From: Oscillospiraceae bacterium
GTDB taxonomy: Bacteria; Bacillota; Clostridia; Oscillospirales; Oscillospiraceae
NCBI GenBank assembly: GCA_017440065.1
Contig: JAFSHY010000078.1
Coordinates: 1-37,085, forward strand
Direction of reading: 5' to 3'
Length of the DNA stretch: 37,085 nt
The notes beneath the pieces are model-generated. The model did no database searches. It was not told the origin of the DNA and saw only the letters and a list, made by a program, of their open reading frames with translations. Both the position numbers and the translations under genes were made by a program. Positions 7,152 through 14,821 of the stretch are shown here, one piece after another (within the stretch, counting starts at the first letter, position 1; the number at the start of each line of letters is the position of its first letter).

Positions 7152-8327
7152 ATGGAATTCAATCAGAATATTCTCGGCCTGCAGCCCTCCCGTTCCATGA
7201 CCTTCATGGTCAAGGCGAAGCAGCTTCAGGCGGCGGATCCCGAGGTCATCAATCTCTCCGGCGGTGAACCGGATTTTGACACGCCGATGCCCATTCGGGA
7301 GGAAGCCAAGCGCTGGCTGGACGCGGGCTACACCCATTATACCATCGGCCCCGGCCTTCCCGAACTGCGGGAGCGCATCGCAAGAAAGCTGCGGGAGGAA
7401 AACGGCTGCGGCTACAAGGCGGATGATATCATCGTTACGCCCGGCGGCAAGTTTGCCATCTATCTGGCGGTGCGGGCTGCCGTCAATCCCGGTGACGAGG
7501 TCATGTTCCTCGAGCCCGGCTGGGTGTCCTATCCCTCCATCATCGAAGCTTCCGGCGCCGTGCCGGTGCCGGTGCGGCTGCGGTTTGAGGACGGCTTTGC
7601 CCTGACGGCGGAAAAGCTGGAACAGGCTGTTACCCCCAAAACCAAAATGCTCATCGTCAACTACCCCAATAACCCCACCGGCCGTGTGCTGAACCGGCAG
7701 GAAGCGGCGGAGCTGGAAGCCTTTCTGCTGCGCCATCCCGATGTGCTGCTGCTCTCCGATGAGATGTATGAGCGCATCGTGTTCAGCGGTTATGAAAATG
7801 TCAGCCCCGCGGCCTTTGCTTCCGTGGCTGACCGCGTGATCACCGTCAACGGCTTCTCCAAGAGCGTGGCCATGACCGGCTGGCGGATCGGCTATCTGGC
7901 GGCATCCGGCCCGCTGCGCGCCGTGATCTACAAGCTGTTCCAGCACACGGTGTCCTGCGTCAGCGGCTTTATCATGAAGGCCGCAACTGTGGCATTGGAT
8001 TGTACCGCAGAGATTGAGGAGATGCGGAAAAGCTATGAGCGCCGCCGCGACCGCTTCATCGGCGACCTCAATGCCATTGAAGGCGTGACCTGCGCTTATC
8101 CCGAGGGCGCCTTCTATGCGTGGGTAAAATTTGACCTGCCCGGCATGGACGCGGCGCAGGCCTGCGAGTTTATCTTGAACGAAGCCAAGGTCGTCGGCGT
8201 TCCCGGCGATGCCTACGGCACGGATGACTGCTGCGTGCGTTTCTCCTTTGCCACGGAGGAGAGCGAACTGATCAAGGCGGCAGAACGGATCAGAACCGTC
8301 ATGGAACGGGTCGGAAAGGAAGGATAA
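7152..8327 (+). CDS. PLP-dependent class I/II aminotransferase
   Basis: A 391-residue fold-type I aminotransferase of the aspartate/aromatic aminotransferase family. Visible features: SGGEPDFDTP near 36-45, NYPNNPTGRV with the PLP/substrate Asn at 170-179, SDEMYE with the pyridine-N Asp203, Lys237 in NGFSKSVAMTGWRIGY as the Schiff-base lysine, and a C-terminal VRFSFA with the carboxylate-binding Arg. It transfers an amino group between an amino acid and a 2-oxo acid in the cytosol; the exact substrate is not readable. The next gene, an RraA-family protein, starts 2 bp after the stop, so the pair may convert an amino acid to an oxo acid that is then cleaved or decarboxylated (inference). Confidence 0.9.
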   Translation: MEFNQNILGLQPSRSMTFMVKAKQLQAADPEVINLSGGEPDFDTPMPIREEAKRWLDAGYTHYTIGPGLPELRERIARKLREENGCGYKADDIIVTPGGKFAIYLAVRAAVNPGDEVMFLEPGWVSYPSIIEASGAVPVPVRLRFEDGFALTAEKLEQAVTPKTKMLIVNYPNNPTGRVLNRQEAAELEAFLLRHPDVLLLSDEMYERIVFSGYENVSPAAFASVADRVITVNGFSKSVAMTGWRIGYLAASGPLRAVIYKLFQHTVSCVSGFIMKAATVALDCTAEIEEMRKSYERRRDRFIGDLNAIEGVTCAYPEGAFYAWVKFDLPGMDAAQACEFILNEAKVVGVPGDAYGTDDCCVRFSFATEESELIKAAERIRTVMERVGKEG

Positions 8328-8329
8328 TC

Positions 8330-9010
8330 ATGGCAAAAGGCTGCAGGATCGTCACAGGCTGGCAGCGCCCCGCCAGGGAACTGGTGGAGGCATTTTGCGG
8401 AATCCCCGTGGCGAACATCGATGACTGCATGAACAGAACAGCGGCGATCCACCATTCGATCCGTCCGCTGAACCGCTCCGCCCTTTTGGGGCCTGCATTT
8501 ACCATCAAGGTGGCGGAGGGCGATAACCTCATGTTCCACAAGGCCATGGATATGGCCGAGCCCGGTGACGTCATTATGATCGATGCCGGCGGCGATCCCC
8601 ACCGCGCGATCTTCGGCGGGCTGATGGCTTCCTACTGCAAGGTGCGCGGCCTGAACGGCATTGTGGTGGACGGCAGCATCCGCGACGCGGAGGAGCTGCA
8701 GGAGATGGAAGATTTCGCCATCTATGCCAAGGGCGCCACGCCCAACGGCCCTTATAAGAACGGCCCCGGCGAGATCGGCACCGTCATCTGCGTGGGCGGC
8801 ATCGTGGTGCATCCCGGTGATATCGTTGTGGGTGACCAGGACGGCGTGGTCGTCATCCGTCCCGAGGATGCCGAAGAAATCGCCAAGGCAGCCCGCGGCG
8901 TGGTGGAAAAGGAAGCCAAAATCGCGGAGCTGATCGCGGCCGGCAGCTATGTGCGTCCCTGGGTGGATGCCAAACTGGAAGAGATCGGCTGCGAGTATAT
9001 CGAACTGTAA
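8330..9010 (+). CDS. RraA family protein (4-hydroxy-4-methyl-2-oxoglutarate aldolase/oxaloacetate decarboxylase-like)
   Basis: A 226-residue member of the RraA/HMG-aldolase fold. The family's metal- and pyruvyl-binding elements are present: GGLMASYCKVRGLNG (residues 96-110) and VVDGSIRDAEE (113-123) with the G...G..R..DG..RD pattern, plus a late VGDQDGVVVI segment. Class II pyruvate aldolases of this family cleave 4-hydroxy-4-methyl-2-oxoglutarate or 4-carboxy-4-hydroxy-2-oxoadipate, or decarboxylate oxaloacetate; others (RraA proper) inhibit RNase E. The intact DG..RD motif and the coupled aminotransferase favour an enzyme. Its ribosome binding site (GGAAAGGAAGG) lies inside the end of the aminotransferase gene. 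Confidence 0.8.
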   Translation: MAKGCRIVTGWQRPARELVEAFCGIPVANIDDCMNRTAAIHHSIRPLNRSALLGPAFTIKVAEGDNLMFHKAMDMAEPGDVIMIDAGGDPHRAIFGGLMASYCKVRGLNGIVVDGSIRDAEELQEMEDFAIYAKGATPNGPYKNGPGEIGTVICVGGIVVHPGDIVVGDQDGVVVIRPEDAEEIAKAARGVVEKEAKIAELIAAGSYVRPWVDAKLEEIGCEYIEL

Positions 9011-9020
9011 AGAAAAAGAA

Positions 9021-9066
9021 ATGACCCTCGGCACATCAGCTAATCACTCTGATGGTCGAGGGTCAT
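9021..9066 (+). terminator. Long hairpin after the RraA gene
   Basis: Outer perfect 10-bp stem ATGACCCTCG (9021-9030) / CGAGGGTCAT (9057-9066), with an inner CATCAG (9034-9039) / CTGATG (9049-9054). It starts 11 bp past the stop. The T-tract after it is poor (TTCCTGTTGTGTTTTC), so termination may be weak or the hairpin may stabilise the mRNA end. Confidence 0.6.
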
Positions 9067-9388
9067 TCCTGTTGTGTTTTCGTATCTAACGTCATTGGTT
9101 AACCTCTCTTTCTGCGGATTAGACACGGCGCTCCCTGTTTGAATGTTGTGAACACTTCCGTAAAAGTTCAAGAACCTGCGGTTTTCGAAGCATCTATATG
9201 ATCGGAAGATTTGATGGAGCCGGTCTTTCTATTCCGAAATCTTCGGAAGAAAGGAAGCCTTGTTTATCGGTTCCTTATGGTTCAAGCATACCACCGTTTT
9301 TAGAAGGCGGCAATTTGGAATGTTCCATAAAGATGCCCGAATGCTTTGGTGCAAAACACAGAAATCCTGCTTTATGACCAAAAGAAGG

Positions 9389-9418
9389 TTGACAAATTTT
9401 TCGGAAATGCGGTATGAT
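9389..9418 (+). promoter_or_regulatory. Distal promoter of the M29 aminopeptidase gene
   Basis: TTGACA (9389-9394), 18-bp spacer, TATGAT (9413-9418). It would give a leader of roughly 105 nt. Confidence 0.65.
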
Positions 9419-9472
9419 AAATCTGTTGGGCGGCAATTTTGCTGCTCTTTTTCTATTTCTGTAGATAGAACA

Positions 9473-9500
9473 TTGCATCTGTCAGATTCTGTGATATAAT
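9473..9500 (+). promoter_or_regulatory. Proximal promoter of the M29 aminopeptidase gene
   Basis: TTGCAT (9473-9478), 16-bp spacer, perfect TATAAT (9495-9500). The leader would be about 24 nt and still contain GGAGGA at 9518-9523. Confidence 0.6.
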
Positions 9501-9530
9501 TAAGGTACTTAACGATCGGAGGAATCGAAT

Positions 9531-10754
9531 ATGCAGAAATCCCGTCTCAGAAAATACGCGCAGGTCATCGCGGCCTGCGGTGTCAATATTCAGCCCGGCC
9601 AGGAGGTCATCATCTATGCCGCACTGGATCAGCCCGAATTTGTCAAGATTCTGGTGGAGGAGTGCTATAAGCGCAAAGCCTCCCGCGTGACCGTGGAGTG
9701 GAGCTACCAGCCGCTGGAAAAGATCCACGTCCGCTACCGCACGGTGAAGAGCCTTTCCCGCGTGGAAGAGTGGGAAAAGGCCAAGCTGCAGCATCAGGTG
9801 GATGTGCTGCCCTGCACCATCTCGCTGGTCAGCGAGGATCCTGATGGCCTCAAGGGGTTCAACTTCAAAAAAATGGGCAAGGCCAGAAGAAAGAAATATC
9901 CCATTCTGCAGGGCTACCGCTCTCAGATGGAAAACCGCTATCAGTGGTGTGTGGCTGCCGTTCCCGGCCCCGAATGGGCAAAGAAGATCTTCCCCGGCTG
10001 CCGTGCTTCCGTGGCCATGGAAAAGATGTGGGCAGCCATTCTGGATGCCTGCCGCATCGGCGAGGATCCCGTGGGTGCGTGGGAGCGCTGGAATAACGAT
10101 ATGCAGGCGCGCTGCGACTATCTCAATACCCTCGGCGCGGAAAAGCTGCATTACCATAGCGCCAACGGCACCGATCTGACCATCGGCATGAATCCCCGCG
10201 CCAAATTTATCGTCAGCGGTATGACCACCCTGCAGGGTACCTTCTTCCTGCCCAACATCCCCAGCGAAGAGCTGCTGATCACCCCCATGAAGGGCGTGGT
10301 GGACGGCATTGCCTATGCCACGAAGCCTTTGGCCTACCAGGGGCAGCTGATCGAAAACTTCTGGATCCGCTTTGAAGGCGGTAAGGCCGTGGAGTGTCAT
10401 GCCGAACAGAATCAGAATCTACTGCAGGAGATCATCGATACCGATGAAGGCAGCCATATGCTGGGCGAGGTGGCGCTGGTGCCTTATGATTCTCCCATCT
10501 GCCAGTCAGGTATCCTCTACTATAACACCCTCTTTGATGAAAACGCTGCCTGCCATCTGGCGCTGGGCAGAGGCTACACCGATTCTCTGGAAGGCTATGA
10601 GACCATGACCTATGACGAATGCATCGAAGCAGGCGTCAACGATTCCATGGTGCATGTGGACTTTATGATCGGTTCTGCCGATCTTTCCATCGATGCCATC
10701 TGCGGAGACGGCTCCGTTGTGCCTGTCTTCAAGGACGGGAACTGGGCATTTTAA
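9531..10754 (+). CDS. M29 family metallo-aminopeptidase
   Basis: A 407-residue protein of the thermophilic aminopeptidase (AmpS/PepS/AmpT) family, the usual length. The metal site residues expected for M29 are all present: Glu in NIPSEE (residues 242-247), Glu313 in LGEVALV, His342 and Tyr349 in CHLALGRGY, His375 and Asp377 in MVHVDFMIG. It removes N-terminal residues from peptides in the cytosol using a dinuclear metal centre. GGAGGA at 9518-9523 supports the start. It is monocistronic, with its own promoter(s) and terminator, and converges on the TldD/opp cluster; it might process the peptides that cluster imports (inference). Confidence 0.9.
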   Translation: MQKSRLRKYAQVIAACGVNIQPGQEVIIYAALDQPEFVKILVEECYKRKASRVTVEWSYQPLEKIHVRYRTVKSLSRVEEWEKAKLQHQVDVLPCTISLVSEDPDGLKGFNFKKMGKARRKKYPILQGYRSQMENRYQWCVAAVPGPEWAKKIFPGCRASVAMEKMWAAILDACRIGEDPVGAWERWNNDMQARCDYLNTLGAEKLHYHSANGTDLTIGMNPRAKFIVSGMTTLQGTFFLPNIPSEELLITPMKGVVDGIAYATKPLAYQGQLIENFWIRFEGGKAVECHAEQNQNLLQEIIDTDEGSHMLGEVALVPYDSPICQSGILYYNTLFDENAACHLALGRGYTDSLEGYETMTYDECIEAGVNDSMVHVDFMIGSADLSIDAICGDGSVVPVFKDGNWAF

Positions 10755-10760
10755 ACAGTC

Positions 10761-10800
10761 GAACCCCCTCCGATCCGCTGAGACCGGAGGGGGTTCTTTT
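10761..10800. terminator. Terminator between the aminopeptidase gene and the long minus-strand operon
   Basis: Perfect 12-bp GC-rich stem GAACCCCCTCCG (10761-10772) / CGGAGGGGGTTC (10785-10796), 12-nt loop, then TTTT. It is placed between two convergent stops (10754 and 10802) and probably stops both transcripts, though the T-run favours the plus direction. Confidence 0.85.
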
Positions 10801-10801
10801 A

Positions 10802-12076
10802 TCAGGAAAAGGTAATATTTTCGATTTTCATCCACGGCAGCACATATTCGCCGTCGGATACACGTTCCCGGGAAAGCGTGAAATTCCCTTCCGAAAGGAT
10901 GGTGAACCAGTTGCCGCTGACGGGACAATCCTCCAGCGCGCAGACGATTTTGCCGTTTTCCACGAGGAAGCTGACGGAAGCCACACCGGAGAAGCTGCCG
11001 TCGGGGCTGCCGTCTCCGCCAAAGCTGAAGACCAGCACGCCCTTTTCCGTCTGCCGCAGCAGCTCGGAAAGCGGCGTTTCGCCGGCGGGAAGCACCAGGT
11101 TGTCGGCCGTATTGCCCGAGGGCGGGATCTTCAGCATCCGCGCGGGTTTTTGCCCTGCGATGGCATTTTGGAGAATGCCGTTCCGAATGAGGTCATAGGG
11201 CTTTGCGCGGCAGCCGTCCTGCGTGATCTGTTCGCCGAAGGTCACACCGGGATGGGTGGGATCCATGGAGGCGGAAAACCGCGGATCACAGACCTGCTTG
11301 CCGAAGCTATCGCTCCATGCGCTTCCGCCCGAAAGCAGACTGTCTTCGAAAAGCTGTGCGAAGAAATGATCCATCAGAAGGTAATAGAGGGATTGCGGCG
11401 CGATCAGCAGCGAGCCTGTAAAGGGTTCGCATTTTTTCTGCGTGAAGAGCATGGAAGCGTTCTGCGCCAGCAGAGAATCCGTTTCGAAGCGGAAATCCTG
11501 CGGCTTGCGGAAGCCGCAGTGACCGCGGAAGGGATCCACAGTCCTGCCGTCCTGCTCCAGCACCGCCGCGTAGGAGATCTGATAGCCGTCCGTTTCAAAG
11601 GCATAGCGCGTTCCGTTGGTGGATACCAGCGCCGTCCGCCGCACCTCATAGGAAAGCGTGGCCTCGTTGAGAACAGCGCCGACGGAAGCAATATCCGCGC
11701 GCAGGCGGGAAAGACACTCGGTCATGGCCGCGGGATCAAAGGAGGAACGGAGGTCGGAGACCGCGTATTCCTCCTCCAGCGGGAAAATGGCGTCATCGGG
11801 ATCTTCGGGTGCGCCGTCCAGTTCGGCCATGGCCGATCCCGCCAAAGCGGGAAACTCGGCTTCCGAACCGAAGGAATAGCTTTTTTCCACAAAGGCAAGG
11901 CCTTTTTGCAGCTTTAAGGAGGCGGTGCTGCTGTGGTCGGTGGCAAGGGTATCGATCTCGCTGCCGCTCATGGAGAGGATATGCTTTTCACTTTCTCTGA
12001 TCTGCACCTGTGCGCCTTCCGCGCCGAGGCCGGTCAGGATCGCCAGCAGGCGGGCTGCCTGTTCCAGTTGTTTCAT
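10802..12076 (-). CDS. TldE/PmbA family protein, copy B (last gene of the long operon)
   Basis: A 424-residue TldD/PmbA-superfamily protein lacking the HExxxH zinc motif, so it is the TldE (PmbA) type. The family's C-terminal features are present: GVTFGEQITQDG, AGETPLSELL, SFGGDGSPDGSFSG and a closing WMKIENITFS. In known systems TldE forms a heterodimer with TldD, which carries the zinc, and the complex cuts unfolded peptides. Two ATGs are possible; the one at 12076 is chosen because GGAGGATA (around 12083-12090) is correctly placed for it, while an ATG at 12091 overlaps that site. It begins 4 bp after TldD copy B, its presumed partner. Confidence 0.85.
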   Translation of the reverse strand: MKQLEQAARLLAILTGLGAEGAQVQIRESEKHILSMSGSEIDTLATDHSSTASLKLQKGLAFVEKSYSFGSEAEFPALAGSAMAELDGAPEDPDDAIFPLEEEYAVSDLRSSFDPAAMTECLSRLRADIASVGAVLNEATLSYEVRRTALVSTNGTRYAFETDGYQISYAAVLEQDGRTVDPFRGHCGFRKPQDFRFETDSLLAQNASMLFTQKKCEPFTGSLLIAPQSLYYLLMDHFFAQLFEDSLLSGGSAWSDSFGKQVCDPRFSASMDPTHPGVTFGEQITQDGCRAKPYDLIRNGILQNAIAGQKPARMLKIPPSGNTADNLVLPAGETPLSELLRQTEKGVLVFSFGGDGSPDGSFSGVASVSFLVENGKIVCALEDCPVSGNWFTILSEGNFTLSRERVSDGEYVLPWMKIENITFS

Positions 12077-12080
12077 TGGC

Positions 12081-13445
12081 TTATCCTCCATAGAACGAAG
12101 CGACCGAGCAGATCGCGGGGCCGGACATACCCACGGGAATGAGCTGCCCCTTTTTGCCGCACATGCTGGAATGGCGCCATTCCACGGTGTTGCCCACCAT
12201 GGTGACCTCCTTCAGCGTGCGGAAGGAATTGCCCTGACAGACCAGATCCGGCAGCGCGTGGGTCAGCTTTCCGTGCTCAATGGCATAGGCGCACTGGACG
12301 GCAAACATGAATTTGCCGGTCTGATCCGCCTGTCCGCCGCCGGTGCGCTTGACGAACACACCGCGATCGATGGACGCGATCATGTCCTCCAGGGTGGATG
12401 TGCCGGGATGGATGGCGGTATTGCGCATGCGGACGACGGGCAGATGGGAATAGGTCTGCGCCCATGCGTTGCCGGTGTTTTCCGCCTGCATGGCAAGGGA
12501 AGTGGAGCGGCTGTGCATATAGCCCACAAGGACGCCGTCCTTCAGCAGCGGCGCGTCTTTGCAGACCGTTCCCTCGTCATCGAGGAAGCGGGGCTGCGGC
12601 ACGGCGGCGCCAAAGGCTTCATTGGCAAAGTCCGTGGCGCTGATCAGCGGGGAGACCAGAGGCTGCCCCAGCTTGCCCGCCAGGACGGAGCCTGCCAGCA
12701 CGCTATCGCCTTCCGCGATATGGCCGAAGGCTTCGTGGATCAGAATTCCGGTGCAGCCGGAGAGAACGCAGGGCAGCTCGCCGTAGTCCATGGCTTTCGC
12801 GCTGCGCTTCTGCATCAGATCCTCATAGATGGAAAGGGCCAGTGCATCGGCTGCGGCAGCGTCGGGGATGACCTTCGGCTGGAAGCCGATGCCGCCGATG
12901 GAATCGCGGATGGTAACGGGCCTGCCGTTTTTGTCCTCCGCGGTCAGAGTGATGTAAAGGTTGGTGCGGGGCAGCAGGAAGGAGGAGGAACGGCCTTCGC
13001 CCGTCCAGGTCTGCTTCTCTGTGCCGAGGGTCTCCAGCTGGATGCTTCTTCCGCTGGTGGAAGGGCAAAGCCGCTGCAGACGGTCATCCACCGCACGTAC
13101 CAGCTCCAGCAGGGCAGCCTGCGCGGCATCGTCCCGCACGGCGGCATAGTCGAAATGTCGGGTTTCCGCGGCGGGAACGGCTGTCCGTTCGGGGCAGAGG
13201 GCATCGAGGTTTTGCTGTGCTTCCGCCACGGCCAGCTTCGCGCCGGCTTCGGAGGTATCGGATGTGGCGGAGAAGCCGCACTTGCCGTCCTTCCAGAGCA
13301 TGGCGGATACGCCGCGGGTCTCCTTGCGGGTGTTTTCTGTGAGCATACCGCCCGAAAGAGTGACCGTCCGCTGCAGATTTTCCTGCAGACGAAGAACGGA
13401 ATGGGCGTCACAGGGGAGATCGGGGCGGGAAAACAATGCAGTCAA
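12081..13445 (-). CDS. TldD family zinc metallopeptidase, copy B
   Basis: A 454-residue TldD-type peptidase. The zinc motif reads HEAFGHIAEGD at residues 237-247, and the conserved Cys-containing C-terminal segment is SSMCGKKGQLIP. Other family blocks are visible: VPQPRFLDDEGT, VGYMHSRST, RMRNTAIHPG and TGGGQADQTGKFMF. The start is unusual: no ATG lies near the N-terminus, and the frame begins at a TTG (13443-13445) with GGAGGAAA at 13452-13459 spaced 8 bp away, inside the end of the upstream gene. TldD/TldE complexes hydrolyse unstructured peptides, for example the microcin B17 leader in E. coli. It sits between TldD copy A and TldE copy B. Confidence 0.88.
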   Translation of the reverse strand: MTALFSRPDLPCDAHSVLRLQENLQRTVTLSGGMLTENTRKETRGVSAMLWKDGKCGFSATSDTSEAGAKLAVAEAQQNLDALCPERTAVPAAETRHFDYAAVRDDAAQAALLELVRAVDDRLQRLCPSTSGRSIQLETLGTEKQTWTGEGRSSSFLLPRTNLYITLTAEDKNGRPVTIRDSIGGIGFQPKVIPDAAAADALALSIYEDLMQKRSAKAMDYGELPCVLSGCTGILIHEAFGHIAEGDSVLAGSVLAGKLGQPLVSPLISATDFANEAFGAAVPQPRFLDDEGTVCKDAPLLKDGVLVGYMHSRSTSLAMQAENTGNAWAQTYSHLPVVRMRNTAIHPGTSTLEDMIASIDRGVFVKRTGGGQADQTGKFMFAVQCAYAIEHGKLTHALPDLVCQGNSFRTLKEVTMVGNTVEWRHSSMCGKKGQLIPVGMSGPAICSVASFYGG

Positions 13446-13446
13446 A

Positions 13447-14811
13447 TCAGTTTCCTCCGATCTTCAGACGGCAGCGCAGCAGCGGAGAACCGCCGCCGGT
13501 GACCATGGGCTGACCCTTTCCGCACATACCGCCGATATCCCAGCCGACGGTATCGCCCACCATGTCCACGCTGCTCATGACGGGGAAGGCGTAGCCGGAG
13601 CAGACCGTATCGCGGATGGCATTGCCCAGCTTGCCGTTCTTGATCTCATAGCCTTCTATGATCATGATCATAAATTCACCTGTGGTATCGGCCTGACCCA
13701 TACCGGCCTGAACCAGATAGAGACCGGCCTCCGTGGCGGAGATCATTTCTTCAAAGGTGGAGCTGCCGGGAAGAATGGCCGTGTTGCGCATACGGATCAG
13801 CGGGTCATCGGAGTAGGAGAAGGCGCGTCCGTTGCCGGTGGGGATCACACCGCAGGCGGCAGCGCTGTCGCGGTCGTGCATATAGCCGGTAAGAATGCCG
13901 TTTTCGATGATCATGGCATCGCGGGCAGGCGTGCCTTCGTCATCCACATAGATGGGCTGCGGGACGGAACTGCCGTTCATGTCATGAGCAAAGTCGCCGA
14001 GGGTGATCAGTTCGCTGGCCACGGGCTTGCCGAGGTAACGGCCCGCGATGGAGCCGCCCATCACCAGGTCGGCCTCCACGGTGTGACCGATGGCTTCGTG
14101 CACCAGCATAATGGCGGGATCGTAGCCGAGGATGCAGGTCTTTTCGCCGGGCGTTACGAAAACACTGCGGCGTTTGCGGTCCAGCGCGTCAATGAGCCGA
14201 TCCAGCTTGCGGAAAACGGCAGCCTCACCGCGCAGATAGCTGCGCATGGAGCCGGAGCCGTTGTCCAGCATATCCACGGATACGCTGTCGCCGTCGGCAG
14301 CTTCGCCGGTCAGGGAAACGTAGACGGCATAGCGGATGAAATAGGATTCGGAGGCCGTGCCGTTGTCGCAGATCAGTTTTTTTTCGGTGGCGAAGGTATC
14401 AAGGCTGAGATAACGGGCCCGTACATTGGGGCCGTGCGCCCGGATGTAGGCATCCAGCGCGTGAAGAAAGGCCAGCCTTTCCGCACGGGTCGTATCGTCC
14501 TGCTCCATGCGGTTCACATTTTGAATGGCGGGCAGGGGCGGCACGATGCGGTCGCTGCTGCCTTTGCCGGCATTGGCCAGCGCTTCCCTGAGGACGGCAT
14601 CCACATTGCCGGCACGGAAGCCGGAACGGGCGCTGAAGCCGAGGAAGCCGCCGCGGCGCACCGATGCGCTGATGCCGCCGGAAATGCCGGAATCGTCCGA
14701 TACCAGTTCTCCGCAATCCAGCGCAAGGGAAGAGGTGCTGTTTTCCTGCGCGCGAAGCACGGATTCTTCCGGAAGCAGGCTGCGGAATTGTTCCATAGAT
14801 TCAAAGATCAT
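13447..14811 (-). CDS. TldD family zinc metallopeptidase, copy A
   Basis: A 454-residue TldD-type peptidase with zinc motif HEAIGHTVEAD at residues 238-248 and the conserved GGMCGKGQPMVTGG near the C-terminus, whose Cys is a zinc ligand in studied TldD proteins. It shares the blocks VPQPIYVDDEGT, GYMHDRDS, RMRNTAILPG and GMGQADTTGEFM with copy B but is clearly diverged from it. The start at 14811 has GAGGT at 14819-14823. It lies 10 bp after the TldE copy A stop and one base before TldD copy B. With that partner it likely forms an intracellular peptide-cleaving complex. Confidence 0.9.
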   Translation of the reverse strand: MIFESMEQFRSLLPEESVLRAQENSTSSLALDCGELVSDDSGISGGISASVRRGGFLGFSARSGFRAGNVDAVLREALANAGKGSSDRIVPPLPAIQNVNRMEQDDTTRAERLAFLHALDAYIRAHGPNVRARYLSLDTFATEKKLICDNGTASESYFIRYAVYVSLTGEAADGDSVSVDMLDNGSGSMRSYLRGEAAVFRKLDRLIDALDRKRRSVFVTPGEKTCILGYDPAIMLVHEAIGHTVEADLVMGGSIAGRYLGKPVASELITLGDFAHDMNGSSVPQPIYVDDEGTPARDAMIIENGILTGYMHDRDSAAACGVIPTGNGRAFSYSDDPLIRMRNTAILPGSSTFEEMISATEAGLYLVQAGMGQADTTGEFMIMIIEGYEIKNGKLGNAIRDTVCSGYAFPVMSSVDMVGDTVGWDIGGMCGKGQPMVTGGGSPLLRCRLKIGGN

Positions 14812-14821
14812 TGTTGCTACC

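Larger units (their letters stand above)
9067..9530. other. Long intergenic region with two promoter candidates and no convincing gene
   Basis: About 460 bp without a supported gene. The only open frames (a TTG-started 79-codon frame at 9260-9499 and a reverse frame at 9275-9478) have unusual composition and run over promoter boxes. A loose inverted repeat GAAGATTT...AAATCTTC lies around 9200-9235. The last 140 bp carry two promoter-like sequences serving the aminopeptidase gene. Confidence 0.5.

Noticed and set aside
9260..9499. 79-codon frame with TTG start before the aminopeptidase gene
   Set aside because: It covers two promoter-like sequences, has atypical composition and no recognisable similarity.
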